NCBI GenBank assembly: GCA_035651715.1
Contig: DASRFD010000069.1
Coordinates: 8,292 to 72,291 of the forward strand
Direction: 5' to 3'
Source of the DNA: Nevskia sp035651715
GTDB lineage: Bacteria; Pseudomonadota; Gammaproteobacteria; Nevskiales; Nevskiaceae
DNA: 64,000 bases
Shown here: positions 24,906 to 34,038 of the stretch, piece after piece
Layout of the letters: each line of letters opens with the position of its first letter
Numbering within the stretch: position 1 is the stretch's first letter
Position numbers and translations under genes: made by a program
Notes under the pieces: generated by a model
Database searches by the model: none
Seen by the model: only the letters and a program-made list of their open reading frames with translations
Told to the model about the DNA's origin: nothing

Positions 24906-25745
24906 TCAGAACCCGACGTAGGAAAGCCCGGCGGTGGGGCCGTTGAGGCGGGCATGCAGCAGGTAGGGATCGTCCTTCACCTTGTAGAGCTGCTCCTGGT
25001 AGCCGAGCGTGATGCTAAGGCCCCGGTACAGCTCCAGTGTGCCGACCGCGCGCATCTCGCCGGCGTGGCTGCCGTTGTGGGCGAAATAGCCGCCCGACAG
25101 TTCCAGGTGGACCACCGGCCAGGGGTTGAACTCGACGCGGCCATGCAGCAGCGGCACCGGCTGGTCGAGCGCGAAGCGCTCCTGCTGGATCACGGTGCCG
25201 AGCGGGATGCCGATCACGCCGATGGTGGTGGTGCCGACGACGTTGGCGTGGCCGGCCAGGTATTTCAGGGCGATGCCGGGCTGCACTTCGAGGATACTGC
25301 GGGTCCTGGCGTCGGCCTGGTGCTCGCGCCAGGCCAGCAGGCGCCAGTCGGCGTCCAGCTCGTAGTCGTTGAAGTTGACGCCGGCAAGAATCAGGGTGTT
25401 GCCGGAGAGAATGGTGATGCCGCCGAACTGCAGGCTCGCCGGCGCCAGGTACTGGCCGGCGCCGCCGACGTGCATGTAGGCGGCGGTCAGCGCGGGAATC
25501 CAGCGGTTCTCGAAGCCGTAGTGCAGCAGCACCTGGGCCTGCGGGTTGGCCTTGATGCCGTTGTCGCTGTCGATGGTGATGCGGTTGCCGCCGGTGGCGA
25601 TGTCGCCGCCGACGCCGTAGTCCCAGATGCCGGCGAACAGGCTGAACTCGTGCGGGTTGTTCTGTGCAAAGAACTCCAGGCCGTCGGCCCGCACCGGCAG
25701 GGCGCCCAGCAGCAGGGCGCAGCACAACAGTCGGCTCATGCGCAT
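24906..25745 (-). CDS. Outer-membrane beta-barrel protein
   Basis: 279 residues. A signal peptide (LLLGALPVRA, cleavage near 20) is followed by alternating amphipathic strands (FSLFAGIWDYGVGGDIATG, PQAQVLLHYGFENRWIPALTAAYMHVG) and a terminal aromatic (S-Y-V-G-F), as recognised by the BAM machinery. It resembles the TIGR04219 group of small barrels. GGGGGAA lies before the start. The gene downstream of the esterase lipoprotein reads the same way, with 48 bp between. Confidence 0.7.
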   Translation of the reverse strand: MRMSRLLCCALLLGALPVRADGLEFFAQNNPHEFSLFAGIWDYGVGGDIATGGNRITIDSDNGIKANPQAQVLLHYGFENRWIPALTAAYMHVGGAGQYLAPASLQFGGITILSGNTLILAGVNFNDYELDADWRLLAWREHQADARTRSILEVQPGIALKYLAGHANVVGTTTIGVIGIPLGTVIQQERFALDQPVPLLHGRVEFNPWPVVHLELSGGYFAHNGSHAGEMRAVGTLELYRGLSITLGYQEQLYKVKDDPYLLHARLNGPTAGLSYVGF

Positions 25746-25793
25746 CGTTCCCCCTTTTTTCCTGCGGCCGCCGCGGGCGGCCGGTCCTGTCGC

Positions 25794-26906
25794 CTACTGC
25801 TTGGCGCTGAGCGGATGCTCGCGCAGCCAGGCGAACATGCTGGCGTTCTGCTTCTGCGGCCACAGCACATGGTTGAGGTTGCCGGCCGGGTCGCCGGCGA
25901 TGCTCTGGCTGGCGCAGGCGGCATTGCAGGCGTCGACCTCGTTCTTGCTGGAGTCGACGATCACCGACTTCTGCGGCAGGCCGGGGAACAGCTGCGCCAG
26001 CTGCCGGTGGAAAGCGGTGCCGGTCTGGCAGATGCCGATGATGTCGCAGGCGTTGTGGATGTCCATCAGCGGGGTCATGGTGGTGATGAACGGCGTCTGG
26101 TAGCAGGGGTCCTGCACGTCCTTGAACGGGTCCGGCGAGGAATACACCGCGGCCGCGGCGATCGACGGCGTGTTGAGGGCGTAGAGCTGGGCCATGGCCG
26201 CGCCGTTGGACCAGCCGGTGGCGTAGACGCGGCCGGTGTCGACGATGTTGCGCGCCTCGACCTGGGCGATGAAGGCGTCGATGGCGGCGACGTCGAGGTT
26301 CAGGTCCGGGCTGCCGCGGTCGAGGTTGCGGTGCCAGTTGTCCCAGCCCAGGGCATAGTCGTCCGGGAAGGGGTAGAAGTGGTGGGTGTTGCGGCCGATG
26401 GGCAGCAGCAGGATGAAGCCGGGATGCTGCGGATCGCCGTTGAGGTCGGCGGTGGAGGACTGGGCGATCCAGTCGGCGAGGATCAGCTGCACCGGCGCCG
26501 GGAACAGCGAGCCCTGCAGGAACACCACCAGCGGCAGCTTGCCGGCCGGCGTGGCGCCGGCCGGCGTCACCAGGCAGGCCTTGCGCGGATTGCCGTTGGC
26601 GTCGGTCCAGCTCAGGGTTTCGGCGCCGTCCTGCTCGCAGAAATTGAGCACGTCGAGCACGTCGCCGAGCGCGCCACTGACGGTGAGGGGCGTGGAATCG
26701 GCGGCGGGCGGATCGCCGTAGGGGGCGTCGCAGTGCTGCGCGTCGCTGGCGCCGGGACCGCTGGACGCCCGCGCCGCATCGGTCGGCGTCGCCGGCAGGC
26801 TGGCGCTGTCGGCGCCGCTGCCGCTGCCGTCGTTGCCGCTGCCGCCGCAGCCGGTCAGGCCGAGCGCCGCCAGGGCGAACACGCCCGCGAATGTCCTGAG
26901 CCGCAT
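25794..26906 (-). CDS. Secreted esterase/depolymerase-like lipoprotein
   Basis: 370 residues. The lipobox L-T-G-C lies near residue 20, followed by a Gly/Ser/Ala-rich spacer. The alpha/beta-hydrolase core has LPLVVFLQGS, a cap, and the nucleophile elbow Y-A-T-G-W-S-N-G-A-A-M, a PHB-depolymerase-like G-x-S-x-G. Late Cys residues (D-A-C-N-A-A-C) may form a disulfide, and LNHVLWP contains a candidate catalytic His. Substrate unknown. ATG 26906 is set by the signal peptide. Confidence 0.8.
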   Translation of the reverse strand: MRLRTFAGVFALAALGLTGCGGSGNDGSGSGADSASLPATPTDAARASSGPGASDAQHCDAPYGDPPAADSTPLTVSGALGDVLDVLNFCEQDGAETLSWTDANGNPRKACLVTPAGATPAGKLPLVVFLQGSLFPAPVQLILADWIAQSSTADLNGDPQHPGFILLLPIGRNTHHFYPFPDDYALGWDNWHRNLDRGSPDLNLDVAAIDAFIAQVEARNIVDTGRVYATGWSNGAAMAQLYALNTPSIAAAAVYSSPDPFKDVQDPCYQTPFITTMTPLMDIHNACDIIGICQTGTAFHRQLAQLFPGLPQKSVIVDSSKNEVDACNAACASQSIAGDPAGNLNHVLWPQKQNASMFAWLREHPLSAKQ

Positions 26907-27128
26907 CTTGTTCTCCTCCGTCCCTGTCGCCGGCCGGCGTCGAAGGCCGGGCGGCGCTGCGGCTAGCATGCCACAGCGGCCGGCCGGGGAGAGGTAAGAC
27001 GGCCGGAGCCTCGACCGCGGGCGGGAAGCAGCAGGGAAGTACCCGGCGGCCTGTGGGGACAGGGAGCGGCTCCGGCCGCCTTGCCGGTAAGTGCCGCAAG
27101 GCGCGCCAAAGGTTGCCCGGCACCAGGC

Positions 27129-28007
27129 CTATGCCGCCGCCGCGTCCCGCAGCAGGTCCGCCAGCCGCGCCTCGAGCCCGGCCGAGGCGGCAGCCATCGG
27201 CGCGCGCAGCACATTGCGGACCAGGCCCTGCCGCGCCAGCGCGGCCTTGATCCCGGCCGGGTTGGGCTCGGCGAACAGCGCCTGGATCAGCGGCCACAGG
27301 CGGTGGAACATCCGCTGCGCCTGGTCCAGGCGGTTGTCGCGTACGGCGCGGTACAGGGCGGTGTAGCGCCCGGGATGGATGTGCGCGGCGGCGGCGATGG
27401 CGCCGCTGCCGCCGGCGCAGAGCGTGGTGAGGATGTTGCCGTCCTCGCCGGCCAGCACCTGCAGGCCGGTGCGGGTGATCAGGTCCAGGGTCAGGGCATT
27501 GCTGCCGCCGCAGTCCTTCACCGCCTGGATGTTGGGATGCCGCGCCAGCTGCTCGAAGGTGGCGAGGTCGACCGCGACGCCGGTGCGATAAGGGATGTTG
27601 TAGAGCAGCAGCGGGCAGTGCGCGCGGTCGGCGAGATCGCGGTAGTAATCGGCGATGGCGGGCTGCGAGGGGCGCACGTAGTACGGCGGCGTGACCAGCA
27701 ATCCGGCCAGGGGACGGCTGCGCAGCGCGGCGAGCTGGGCATGGAGGTGGCCGCGGTGCGGGCCGCCCAGCCCGAACAGCAGCGGCGTGCCGGGCACGGC
27801 CGCCAGCACGGTGTCCAGCACCGCCAGCTGCTCGTCGGCATCCAGCGCGTGCGCCTCGCCGGTCGAGCCGCAGACGACCAGGCCGGCGACCTCGGGCGCA
27901 AGGTGCCGGGCCAGCGCGCTCAGCGCGGTGAAGTCGATGGCGCCGTCGGCGCGGAACGGGGTGACCAGCGGAATCCAGATGCCGGCGTAGCTTTGCGTGC
28001 TGCTCAT
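27129..28007 (-). CDS. dapA: DapA-family lyase (4-hydroxy-tetrahydrodipicolinate synthase-like)
   Basis: 292 residues, a (beta/alpha)8 Schiff-base aldolase. G-S-T-G-E at 47-51, Y136 and R141 in LYNIPYRTG, and the Schiff-base K164 in QAVKDCGG are all present. Arg141 is the carboxylate-binding residue expected in true DHDPS, so the lysine/diaminopimelate step is plausible. Isolation from other lysine genes leaves room for a paralogous aldolase (keto-sugar or sialate type). GGAGAAT lies before ATG 28007. Confidence 0.75.
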   Translation of the reverse strand: MSSTQSYAGIWIPLVTPFRADGAIDFTALSALARHLAPEVAGLVVCGSTGEAHALDADEQLAVLDTVLAAVPGTPLLFGLGGPHRGHLHAQLAALRSRPLAGLLVTPPYYVRPSQPAIADYYRDLADRAHCPLLLYNIPYRTGVAVDLATFEQLARHPNIQAVKDCGGSNALTLDLITRTGLQVLAGEDGNILTTLCAGGSGAIAAAAHIHPGRYTALYRAVRDNRLDQAQRMFHRLWPLIQALFAEPNPAGIKAALARQGLVRNVLRAPMAAASAGLEARLADLLRDAAAA

Positions 28008-28091
28008 GTCATTCTCCAGTGCGTGCGTCGTCCGACCGTGTTCGGCCAGGCGCTGAGGAGAATGCGTTGGAGGCAACGATGCGGCGCGCGG

Positions 28092-28146
28092 TCCCGTCAG
28101 CTCGCCTGACGGGACACGGGCCCGGTCAGGTGAGCCCGTGTTTTTT
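28092..28146 (+). promoter_or_regulatory. Candidate transcription attenuator / orphan terminator
   Basis: Three mutually exclusive stems are visible on the plus strand. 28092-28100 pairs perfectly with 28106-28114 (9 bp). 28105-28113 can instead pair with 28121-28130 (9 bp, one bulge). 28114-28121 pairs with 28134-28141 and is followed by T6, a rho-independent terminator. No plus-strand gene ends here; the next plus gene starts at 28414. Short reading frames start at ATG 28062 and at ATG 28079, the latter after GGAGG. Confidence 0.5.
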
Positions 28147-28413
28147 GCCCTGCGCGCGCGCCGCCGCGCCGCGGTTGCGGCAGGCGTGGACGGCGAAGAT
28201 GGCGGCGCGGTTCATGGCGCGCGCAGTATCGGTGGGCGTGCCGGAGCCGTCAATGCACAGTTGCGGCACGGCGGGTGCGGCGCAGCGGGTTGCCCCGTCG
28301 CGCGGTTCAGGTGCGCAAGCGCCCGATTTTCCGCCGGGCGGTTGGCGCTGGGACTCGAAAACGACGCGCTGAACCGCCTACACTGGCCGCCTGTTCCGCA
28401 GGGGATGCTAAGG
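28147..28413 (+). other. Intergenic leader of the DUF6891 gene
   Basis: 267 bp without a credible gene of its own. A possible promoter is TCGAAA (28355-28360), 18 bp, TACACT (28379-28384), about 30 bp before the ATG at 28414. If that promoter is used, the structure at 28092-28146 lies outside the transcript. Confidence 0.35.
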
Positions 28414-28977
28414 ATGAGCGAATACGCGGCCACGGAAATCCGCCGCCTGGTGTGGTCGGGCTTCTACGACGCGCCGGAGGTGCGGGAGATCGTGCTCGAG
28501 GAGATCTTCGAGCCGGGCGAGGTCGACCCGGAGTGGGTCGAGAAGCGCATCGACGAGGAGTTCGGGCGCAAGCTGGAAGTGGAGCGCGCCTGGCCGGTGG
28601 TGACGGATTGCGACAAGCTCGATCGCGCCTTCGACGAGCTCAACGGCATGGGCATCATCGCGCTGCAGAACGCCGGCTACACCCAGGACGAAGGCATCGA
28701 GGACGTCACCGAGATGTATGAGGAGCTGGGCGGCGAGGACTCGCTGGTGGAAGGCTATTGCTTCTACCACGGCCAGGATCTGGAGCGCGCCGTGGACGGG
28801 CAGGGCCTGCTGCTGACCTTCGGCGACATCCTCGGCAATCAGGCCAAGGGCGAGGAGATCGGCGAGCGCATCGTCGAGGTGCTGCACCAGCACGGGCTGG
28901 CGGTGACCTGGTCGGGGACGATCGACGAGCGGATCGAGCTGCCGGAAATCGAGTGGCGGCGGCGCAACCTGAAATAG
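28414..28977 (+). CDS. DUF6891-like acidic protein
   Basis: 187 residues, strongly acidic. Blocks: IRRLVWSGFYDAPEVREIVLEEIF, WVEKRIDEEFGRKLEVERAWP, DCDKLDRAFDELNGMGIIALQNAGYTQDEG, EGYCFYHGQDLERAV and LLLTFGDILG. This matches the DUF6891 pattern as I know it; no biochemical function is known. Soluble, single gene. Confidence 0.75.
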   Translation: MSEYAATEIRRLVWSGFYDAPEVREIVLEEIFEPGEVDPEWVEKRIDEEFGRKLEVERAWPVVTDCDKLDRAFDELNGMGIIALQNAGYTQDEGIEDVTEMYEELGGEDSLVEGYCFYHGQDLERAVDGQGLLLTFGDILGNQAKGEEIGERIVEVLHQHGLAVTWSGTIDERIELPEIEWRRRNLK

Positions 28978-29012
28978 GCGCTGCGGCGGCGCGGTGAAAA
29001 AACGCCGCGGCC

Positions 29013-29111
29013 TCAGGATGGAGCGGTGGGAGCCGCGGCGGCGCTCCTGGCGGCCCGGATCAGGCAGGTGGCGAAAGCGGCGAGTTCCAGCAGGGTGCGC
29101 AGGCGGGTCAT
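29013..29111 (-). CDS. Possible 32-residue small protein
   Basis: MTRLRTLLELAAF... is one basic-amphipathic helix with an Ala-rich tail. It has a plausible AAGGAC ribosome site 7 nt before the ATG. It sits alone in the gap upstream of nothing else on this strand and downstream of the convergent DUF6891 gene. Length alone makes this weak. Confidence 0.25.
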   Translation of the reverse strand: MTRLRTLLELAAFATCLIRAARSAAAAPTAPS

Positions 29112-29277
29112 GGGGCGTCCTTGCGTGCGTGACGGTGCCTGGACTGATACGGCTCGAGTCCTGAACTGGATGAGCCTGGGCCGGCGCCGAAAGTTCCCCG
29201 ATGATCCGGCTCGATGCCGGCCGCCCGATTCCTTTACGCCTGCCGCGCCTTCCGGAGAGGATGGACCGCGCCGCCGC

Positions 29278-30741
29278 TCAGCGGGCGGCGACGCTGGCCG
29301 TCGCCGGCAGCGGGGCCCCGCCCAGGGCCAGGTACAGTTGCGCGGTGTCCTGGTAGCGCTGCGCCTGCGCCCGCACGTAGCCGAGGCGCGCCTGCTGATG
29401 GAGGCGCTCGGCGTCGAGCACCTGCAGCACGCCGCTGTTGCCGGCCTGGTAGCTCTGGCGCGTGAGGTCGAGGTTGGCCGCGGCGGTGTCGAGCGCCCTC
29501 TGCTGCGCGGCGAGCTGCTCGGCGTCATGGTCCAGCGCGGTGAGCACGTCGGCGACCTGGCCGAAGGCGTTCAGCAGCGCCTGCTCGTAGTCGGCGAGCG
29601 CCGCCTTGGCCGCCGCCTCGGCGCCACGGCGCTCGGCGCGCAGGGTGCCGCCGTCGAAGATCGGTCCGGCGAGGCCGGCGGCCAGGCCCCAGGCGTTGGC
29701 GGACTTCTCGAACAGGTGCGACAGCTGCGTCGATTGCTGGCTGACCGAGGCGGTCAAGGTCAGCTGCGGATAGAGCCGCGCGGTGGCGACGCCGACATTG
29801 GCGACGGCGGCATGGACGCGCGCCTCGGCGGCGAGGATGTCCGGCCGGCGGTGCGCCAGCTCGGAGGGCAGGCTCAGCGGCAGCTGCTGCGGCAGCTTGA
29901 GCCGGTCGAGATCGAAGTCCGGCGCGGTCCAGGCGGCGGGCGTCCTGCCGGCGAGGATGGCCAGCGCGTGGCGCGCCACGCTGAGCTGCTGGCGCAGCGG
30001 CGGCAGCAGGGTCTGGTCGTTGGCGAGCTGGCTCTGCGCGCTGAGCAGGTCGATGCGGCTGACGGTGCCGGTCTCGAACGCGGTCTGGGTCAGCGCGACG
30101 TTCTTCTGGTCTTCCTGCAGCAACTGCTCGACCGCGGCGATCTGCGCGCGCAGCGCGGCGATGTTCAGCGCCTGCTGCACGACATTACCGGTGACGCTGA
30201 GGTAGGCCGCCTGCGCCTGGTACGCCTGCGCCTCGGCCAGGGCCTGCTGCTGCTCGATGGCGCGGCGCTGGCCGCCGTTGTAGTCGAGCACGTAGCTGAC
30301 GCTGGGGCCCACCGCGAAGTAGGTGAACGGCGGGAACACCTGGCTGCCGCTGAACTGGGCCCCGTACTTTTCGCGGCCGGCGCCGGCGCTGCCGCTGACC
30401 TGCGGGTAGAGCGCGCCGCCGGCGGCGGCGACGGCTTCCCGCACCTGCGCCAGGTTGGCCTGGGCGGCGGCGAGGCTGCGGTTGCCGGCCAGGGCCTGCA
30501 GTACCGAGCGGTTCAGTTCGGGCGAGCCGAAGCCGGTCCACCAATCGGCGGCGGGATTGGCGCCGGAGACCAGCTGCTGGCCGCCGGCGCCGCCGAGCTG
30601 GCCGAGCGCCTCGCCGGCATAGGCCTGGTCGGTGGACGCGGCCGGCCGCTGGAAATCCGGGCCGACGGTGCAGGCGGCGAGCAGGGCGCCCGCCGTGGCG
30701 GCGGCATGGCGGAATACGGGCATCTTCGGGGGGGCTGGCAT
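29278..30741 (-). CDS. NodT-family outer-membrane efflux lipoprotein
   Basis: 487 residues. The lipobox L-L-A-A-C-T-V-G-P-D-F is followed by the two repeated OEP (TolC-like) domains, with the signature WWTGFGSPELNRSVLQALAGN and the second repeat RRPDILAAEARVHAAVANVGVATARLYPQLTL. It forms the trimeric exit duct. It is the last gene of the efflux operon; its GGAG ribosome site lies in the last codons of the DHA2 gene. An in-frame ATG at 30723 is an alternative start that gives a shorter signal peptide. Confidence 0.92.
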   Translation of the reverse strand: MPAPPKMPVFRHAAATAGALLAACTVGPDFQRPAASTDQAYAGEALGQLGGAGGQQLVSGANPAADWWTGFGSPELNRSVLQALAGNRSLAAAQANLAQVREAVAAAGGALYPQVSGSAGAGREKYGAQFSGSQVFPPFTYFAVGPSVSYVLDYNGGQRRAIEQQQALAEAQAYQAQAAYLSVTGNVVQQALNIAALRAQIAAVEQLLQEDQKNVALTQTAFETGTVSRIDLLSAQSQLANDQTLLPPLRQQLSVARHALAILAGRTPAAWTAPDFDLDRLKLPQQLPLSLPSELAHRRPDILAAEARVHAAVANVGVATARLYPQLTLTASVSQQSTQLSHLFEKSANAWGLAAGLAGPIFDGGTLRAERRGAEAAAKAALADYEQALLNAFGQVADVLTALDHDAEQLAAQQRALDTAAANLDLTRQSYQAGNSGVLQVLDAERLHQQARLGYVRAQAQRYQDTAQLYLALGGAPLPATASVAAR

Positions 30742-30746
30742 GGGCT

Positions 30747-32270
30747 TTACTCCATCGCCATGGCCGGGGCCTCGTCGCCCCTGGCCGGCTTGCGCGCGAT
30801 GCGCACCAGCAGGAGCAGGGGCATGGCGGCCAGGGTGAGGATGAACATGAGCTGGAAGTCGTCGAGGTAGGCGATCATCGCCGCCTGCGCGGTGACGCCG
30901 GCGTTGAGCGCGGCGGTGCCGCTGTGGCTGGCGAGCTGCGCGGCGAGGCCCGGGTCCCGCGCCATCAGGTTCCACGGCGAGATGTGCTCCGCCAGGGCGG
31001 CGTGGACGACCTGGGTGTTGCTGACCAGCAGCGCCTGCACCGCCGAGATGCCGACGCTGCTGCCGATGTTGCGGGTCAGGCTGAAGAAGGCGGCGCCTTC
31101 GTTGCGCAGCTCCGGCGCCAGCGTGGCGAAGGTCAGGGTGGCCATCGGCACGTAGGCGATGCCGGTGCCCAGGCCCTGGAACACGCCGGACCAGAACACC
31201 GGCACGCCGTTCATCTGGATGTCGAAGCGGGTCATCAGCCACAGCGACAGCGCGGTCAGGGCGAAGCCGCTGCCGATGATGAGGCGCGCGTCGATGCGCC
31301 CGACGATGCGGCCGACGATGAACATGGCGGCGAGCGAGCCGAGGCTGCGCGGCGCGGTGAGCAGGCCGGCTTCGTACACCGGATAGTTCATCAGGTTCTG
31401 CAGCAGCGGCGGCAGCAGCGCCAGGGTGGCGAACAGCACGATGCCGACGACGAAGATGAAGACGTTGCCGGTGAGGTAGTTGCGGTCGGCGAACAGCGAG
31501 GGCCGGATGAACGGGGCGGGGCTGGTGGCGCTGTGCACCATGAACAGGTAGAAAGCCAGGCCGCAGACGGCGGCCTCGGTCCAGATCTCGCCCGAGCTGA
31601 ACCAGTCCTTCAGCGGCCCGCGGTCCAGCACCAGCTGCAGCGCGGCGATGGCGACGCTGAGCAGGGCGAAGCCGAAGAAGTCGAACCGGCTGCGGCGGGT
31701 CTGGCCTTCCTCCATGTAGATCAGCACGCCGAGGAAGGCCAGGATGCCCAGCGGCACATTGATGTAGAACACCCAGCGCCAGCTGTAGTTGTCGGTGAGC
31801 CAGCCGCCGAGGATGGGGCCGAGCATCGGCCCCAGCAGCACGCCCTGGCCCCACGCGGCCATGGCCTTGCCGTGGTTCTCGGGCGGGTTGATGTCGAACA
31901 GCACCGCCTGCGACATCGGCACCAGCGCCGCGCCGGCCGCGCCCTGCAGGAAGCGGAACAGCACGATCTGCGGCAGCGACTGCGCCAGGCCGCAGAGCAT
32001 CGAGGTGAAGGTGAAGCCGGCGACCGAGATCAGGAACAGGCGCTTGCGGCCGATGACGCCGGCCAGCCAGCCGGTCAGCGGCGTCATGATCGCGGCGGCG
32101 ACGATGTAGCTGGTCAGCACCCAGGTCATCTGGTCCTGGGTGGCGGACAGGGTGCCCTGCATGCGCGGCAGCGCGACGTTGGCGATGGTGTTGTCCAGCG
32201 TCTGCAGGATCGACGTCAGCATCACCGTGCCGGTGATCATGCCGCGGTGCTTGACCGGGTAAGCGGTCAT
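30747..32270 (-). CDS. DHA2-family (EmrB-like) MFS multidrug exporter
   Basis: 507 residues, 14 predicted helices. Motif D1-like LQTLDNTIANVALP is in TM1, W-V-L-T-S-Y-I-V in TM2, the A motif G-W-L-A-G-V-I-G-R-K-R-L-F in loop 2-3, and the C motif G-P-x-L-G-P-I-L-G-G-W in TM5. It is a proton-driven drug/H+ antiporter subunit working with the HlyD-like and NodT-like neighbours. The gap to the HlyD gene is 102 bp. Confidence 0.93.
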   Translation of the reverse strand: MTAYPVKHRGMITGTVMLTSILQTLDNTIANVALPRMQGTLSATQDQMTWVLTSYIVAAAIMTPLTGWLAGVIGRKRLFLISVAGFTFTSMLCGLAQSLPQIVLFRFLQGAAGAALVPMSQAVLFDINPPENHGKAMAAWGQGVLLGPMLGPILGGWLTDNYSWRWVFYINVPLGILAFLGVLIYMEEGQTRRSRFDFFGFALLSVAIAALQLVLDRGPLKDWFSSGEIWTEAAVCGLAFYLFMVHSATSPAPFIRPSLFADRNYLTGNVFIFVVGIVLFATLALLPPLLQNLMNYPVYEAGLLTAPRSLGSLAAMFIVGRIVGRIDARLIIGSGFALTALSLWLMTRFDIQMNGVPVFWSGVFQGLGTGIAYVPMATLTFATLAPELRNEGAAFFSLTRNIGSSVGISAVQALLVSNTQVVHAALAEHISPWNLMARDPGLAAQLASHSGTAALNAGVTAQAAMIAYLDDFQLMFILTLAAMPLLLLVRIARKPARGDEAPAMAME

Positions 32271-32372
32271 GGCGGCGCCTTCCCGCCCGCCGCCGCGGGC
32301 GCGGCCTTTCCCGAGGCGCGCCGCTGCGCGGGATGAGCTGAAACGGCTGGCATCAGCTGAGGCAGCATCGGC

Positions 32373-33464
32373 TCAGTGCCGGCCGCTGTCGCCGAACAGG
32401 CTGCGGCGGTGGCCGGTGTCGACTTCCACCGTGGCGCTCAGGCCGGTGTGCAGCGGCAGGCCGGGATCGGGATTCTCCAGCTCCAGGCGCACCGGCAGGC
32501 GCTGCACCACCTTGACCCAGTTGCCGGTGGCGTTCTCCGGCGGCAGCGCGGAAAACTGCGAGCCGGTGCCGGGCGACAGGCTGGCGACTTTGGCCTTGAA
32601 GGTCTTGCCCGAGTAGGTGTCGATCCTCACCTCCGCCGGCTGTCCGGGGCGCATGTGGGTGAGCTGGTCTTCCTTGAAGTTGGCCTCGATCCACACGTCG
32701 CGGGTCGAGATCAGCGCGAACACCGGCGCCGCGGCGGTGATGTGGTCGCCGACCTGGAGCTGCTCGACCTTGGCGACGATGCCGTCGTAGGGCGCCACGA
32801 TGCGGGTGTAGGACAGGTTCAGCTTGGCCCGGTCCAGCTCGGCCTGGGCCTGCTCCACGCTGGGGTGCCGGTCCGGATCGATGTCGGGCTGGCCGGCGAG
32901 CATCGCCAGCACGCTGGCGGCCTGTTGCTGCGCGGCGGCGGCGGACTGGCGCGCGGCGTCGAGGGCGTGCTGCGCCTGGTCGAACTGCGCCTGCGAGGCG
33001 ATACCGGAGGCGAGCAGCTTCTTCTGGCGTTCATACTCGCGCTGCTGGTACGCCAGCGTGTCCTGCGCCGAGCGCAGGCTGGCGAGCTGCTGCCGGTAAG
33101 TGGACTTGCCGGCGACGACCTGCAGGCGGGTGGCGCCGAGCTTGGCCTGGGCCTCTGCCACGGCAATGCGGAACGGCGCGTCGTCGAGGCGGAACAGCAG
33201 GTCGCCCTGGTGTACCTGCTGGTTGTCGTGCACGGCGATCTCGGCGACCTGGCCGGAAACATTGCTGCTGATCGAGGCGCGCGCCGCCTGGACGTAGGCG
33301 TCGTCGGTGGACATGTAGCGGCCGCCGAGCAGCCAGAACAGGCCGGCGCCGACGGCGACGACCAGCACGCCGCCGATCATCAGCGGCAGGCGCAGGCGCT
33401 CGGCCAGGCTGCGGGACTCACGGGCGCCGGGGACGCCGTCGATGGCGGGGGAAGTCGCGTTCAT
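32373..33464 (-). CDS. HlyD/EmrA-type periplasmic adaptor
   Basis: 363 residues. One N-terminal TM (about 28-48) is followed by the barrel-sandwich half-motif STDDAYVQAARASISSNVSGQVAEIAV, a long coiled-coil hairpin (about 95-200, rich in Q/A/R), then YTRIVAPYDGIVAK. It bridges the DHA2 pump and the NodT duct. The ATG overlaps the TGA of marR (ATGA), so the two are translationally coupled. Confidence 0.93.
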   Translation of the reverse strand: MNATSPAIDGVPGARESRSLAERLRLPLMIGGVLVVAVGAGLFWLLGGRYMSTDDAYVQAARASISSNVSGQVAEIAVHDNQQVHQGDLLFRLDDAPFRIAVAEAQAKLGATRLQVVAGKSTYRQQLASLRSAQDTLAYQQREYERQKKLLASGIASQAQFDQAQHALDAARQSAAAAQQQAASVLAMLAGQPDIDPDRHPSVEQAQAELDRAKLNLSYTRIVAPYDGIVAKVEQLQVGDHITAAAPVFALISTRDVWIEANFKEDQLTHMRPGQPAEVRIDTYSGKTFKAKVASLSPGTGSQFSALPPENATGNWVKVVQRLPVRLELENPDPGLPLHTGLSATVEVDTGHRRSLFGDSGRH

Positions 33465-33988
33465 GGGCTTGCCTTGGTCTTGCCGGCGCGCCGGGCGGCG
33501 GCGGTCTTGCCGGGGGCCTCGCCGGCCGGAAGCGCGCAGGGCACGGCCGGGTCGGCGTTGGGCACCAGGTTGGTGAGGTTGTGGTGGATGCGGCCGAGCA
33601 GGCTCATCAGCGTGTCGCGCTCGGCCGAGCTGAGGCCGGCGAGGGAGGCGGCGCGGGCGCGGTCGGCGATGCGCCAGATTTCGTCCACCACCGGGTAGGC
33701 GGCGTCCTTCAAGTAGAGACGGCGGGCGCGGCGGTCGGCCGGGTCCGGGCGGCGCTCGATCCAGCCGTCCGCTTCCATGCGGTCGAGGATGCGCACCAGG
33801 GTCATGGGATCGGTGTCGGTGAGATAGGCCAGGCGCACCTGGGTGATGCCCTGGTTGCGCTGCAGGTAGACCAGGACCTTGCACTGCGCCATGGTGAGGT
33901 TGAGGCCGGTGGCCTCGCGCTCGAAGTTGAGGCTCGACAGGCGCGACACGTCCTTGAGCAGGAAGCCGAAATTGCGCAGGGAGTCCAT
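33461..33988 (-). CDS. MarR-family repressor of the efflux operon
   Basis: 175 residues with a winged helix: LTMAQCKVLVYLQRNQGITQVRLAYLTDTDPMTLVRILDRMEADGWIERRPDPADRRAR. The Asp-Arg wing motif is intact. The basic C-terminal tail (GKTAAARRAGKTK) is an extension. It is the first gene of marR-hlyD-dha2-nodT, with a perfect palindrome 33 bp upstream of its start, so it is probably autoregulated and ligand-released. Confidence 0.92.
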   Translation of the reverse strand: MDSLRNFGFLLKDVSRLSSLNFEREATGLNLTMAQCKVLVYLQRNQGITQVRLAYLTDTDPMTLVRILDRMEADGWIERRPDPADRRARRLYLKDAAYPVVDEIWRIADRARAASLAGLSSAERDTLMSLLGRIHHNLTNLVPNADPAVPCALPAGEAPGKTAAARRAGKTKASP

Positions 33989-34020
33989 GGAATGGCCGGG
34001 TCGAAATAAATCGCAGGAGA

Positions 34021-34038
34021 TAATATCACTTGATATTA
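34021..34038. promoter_or_regulatory. MarR operator palindrome
   Basis: A perfect 7-4-7 inverted repeat, TAATATC-ACTT-GATATTA, in an AT-rich patch between marR (minus) and the membrane-protein gene at 34138 (plus). On the minus strand it contains a TATTAT -10-like hexamer. A typical MarR site by size and symmetry. Confidence 0.75.

Noticed and set aside
24810..26966. 718-codon plus-strand frame opposite the barrel and esterase genes
   Set aside because: Mirror of the two real minus-strand genes; low-complexity G/V/A composition, no ribosome site or family signature.
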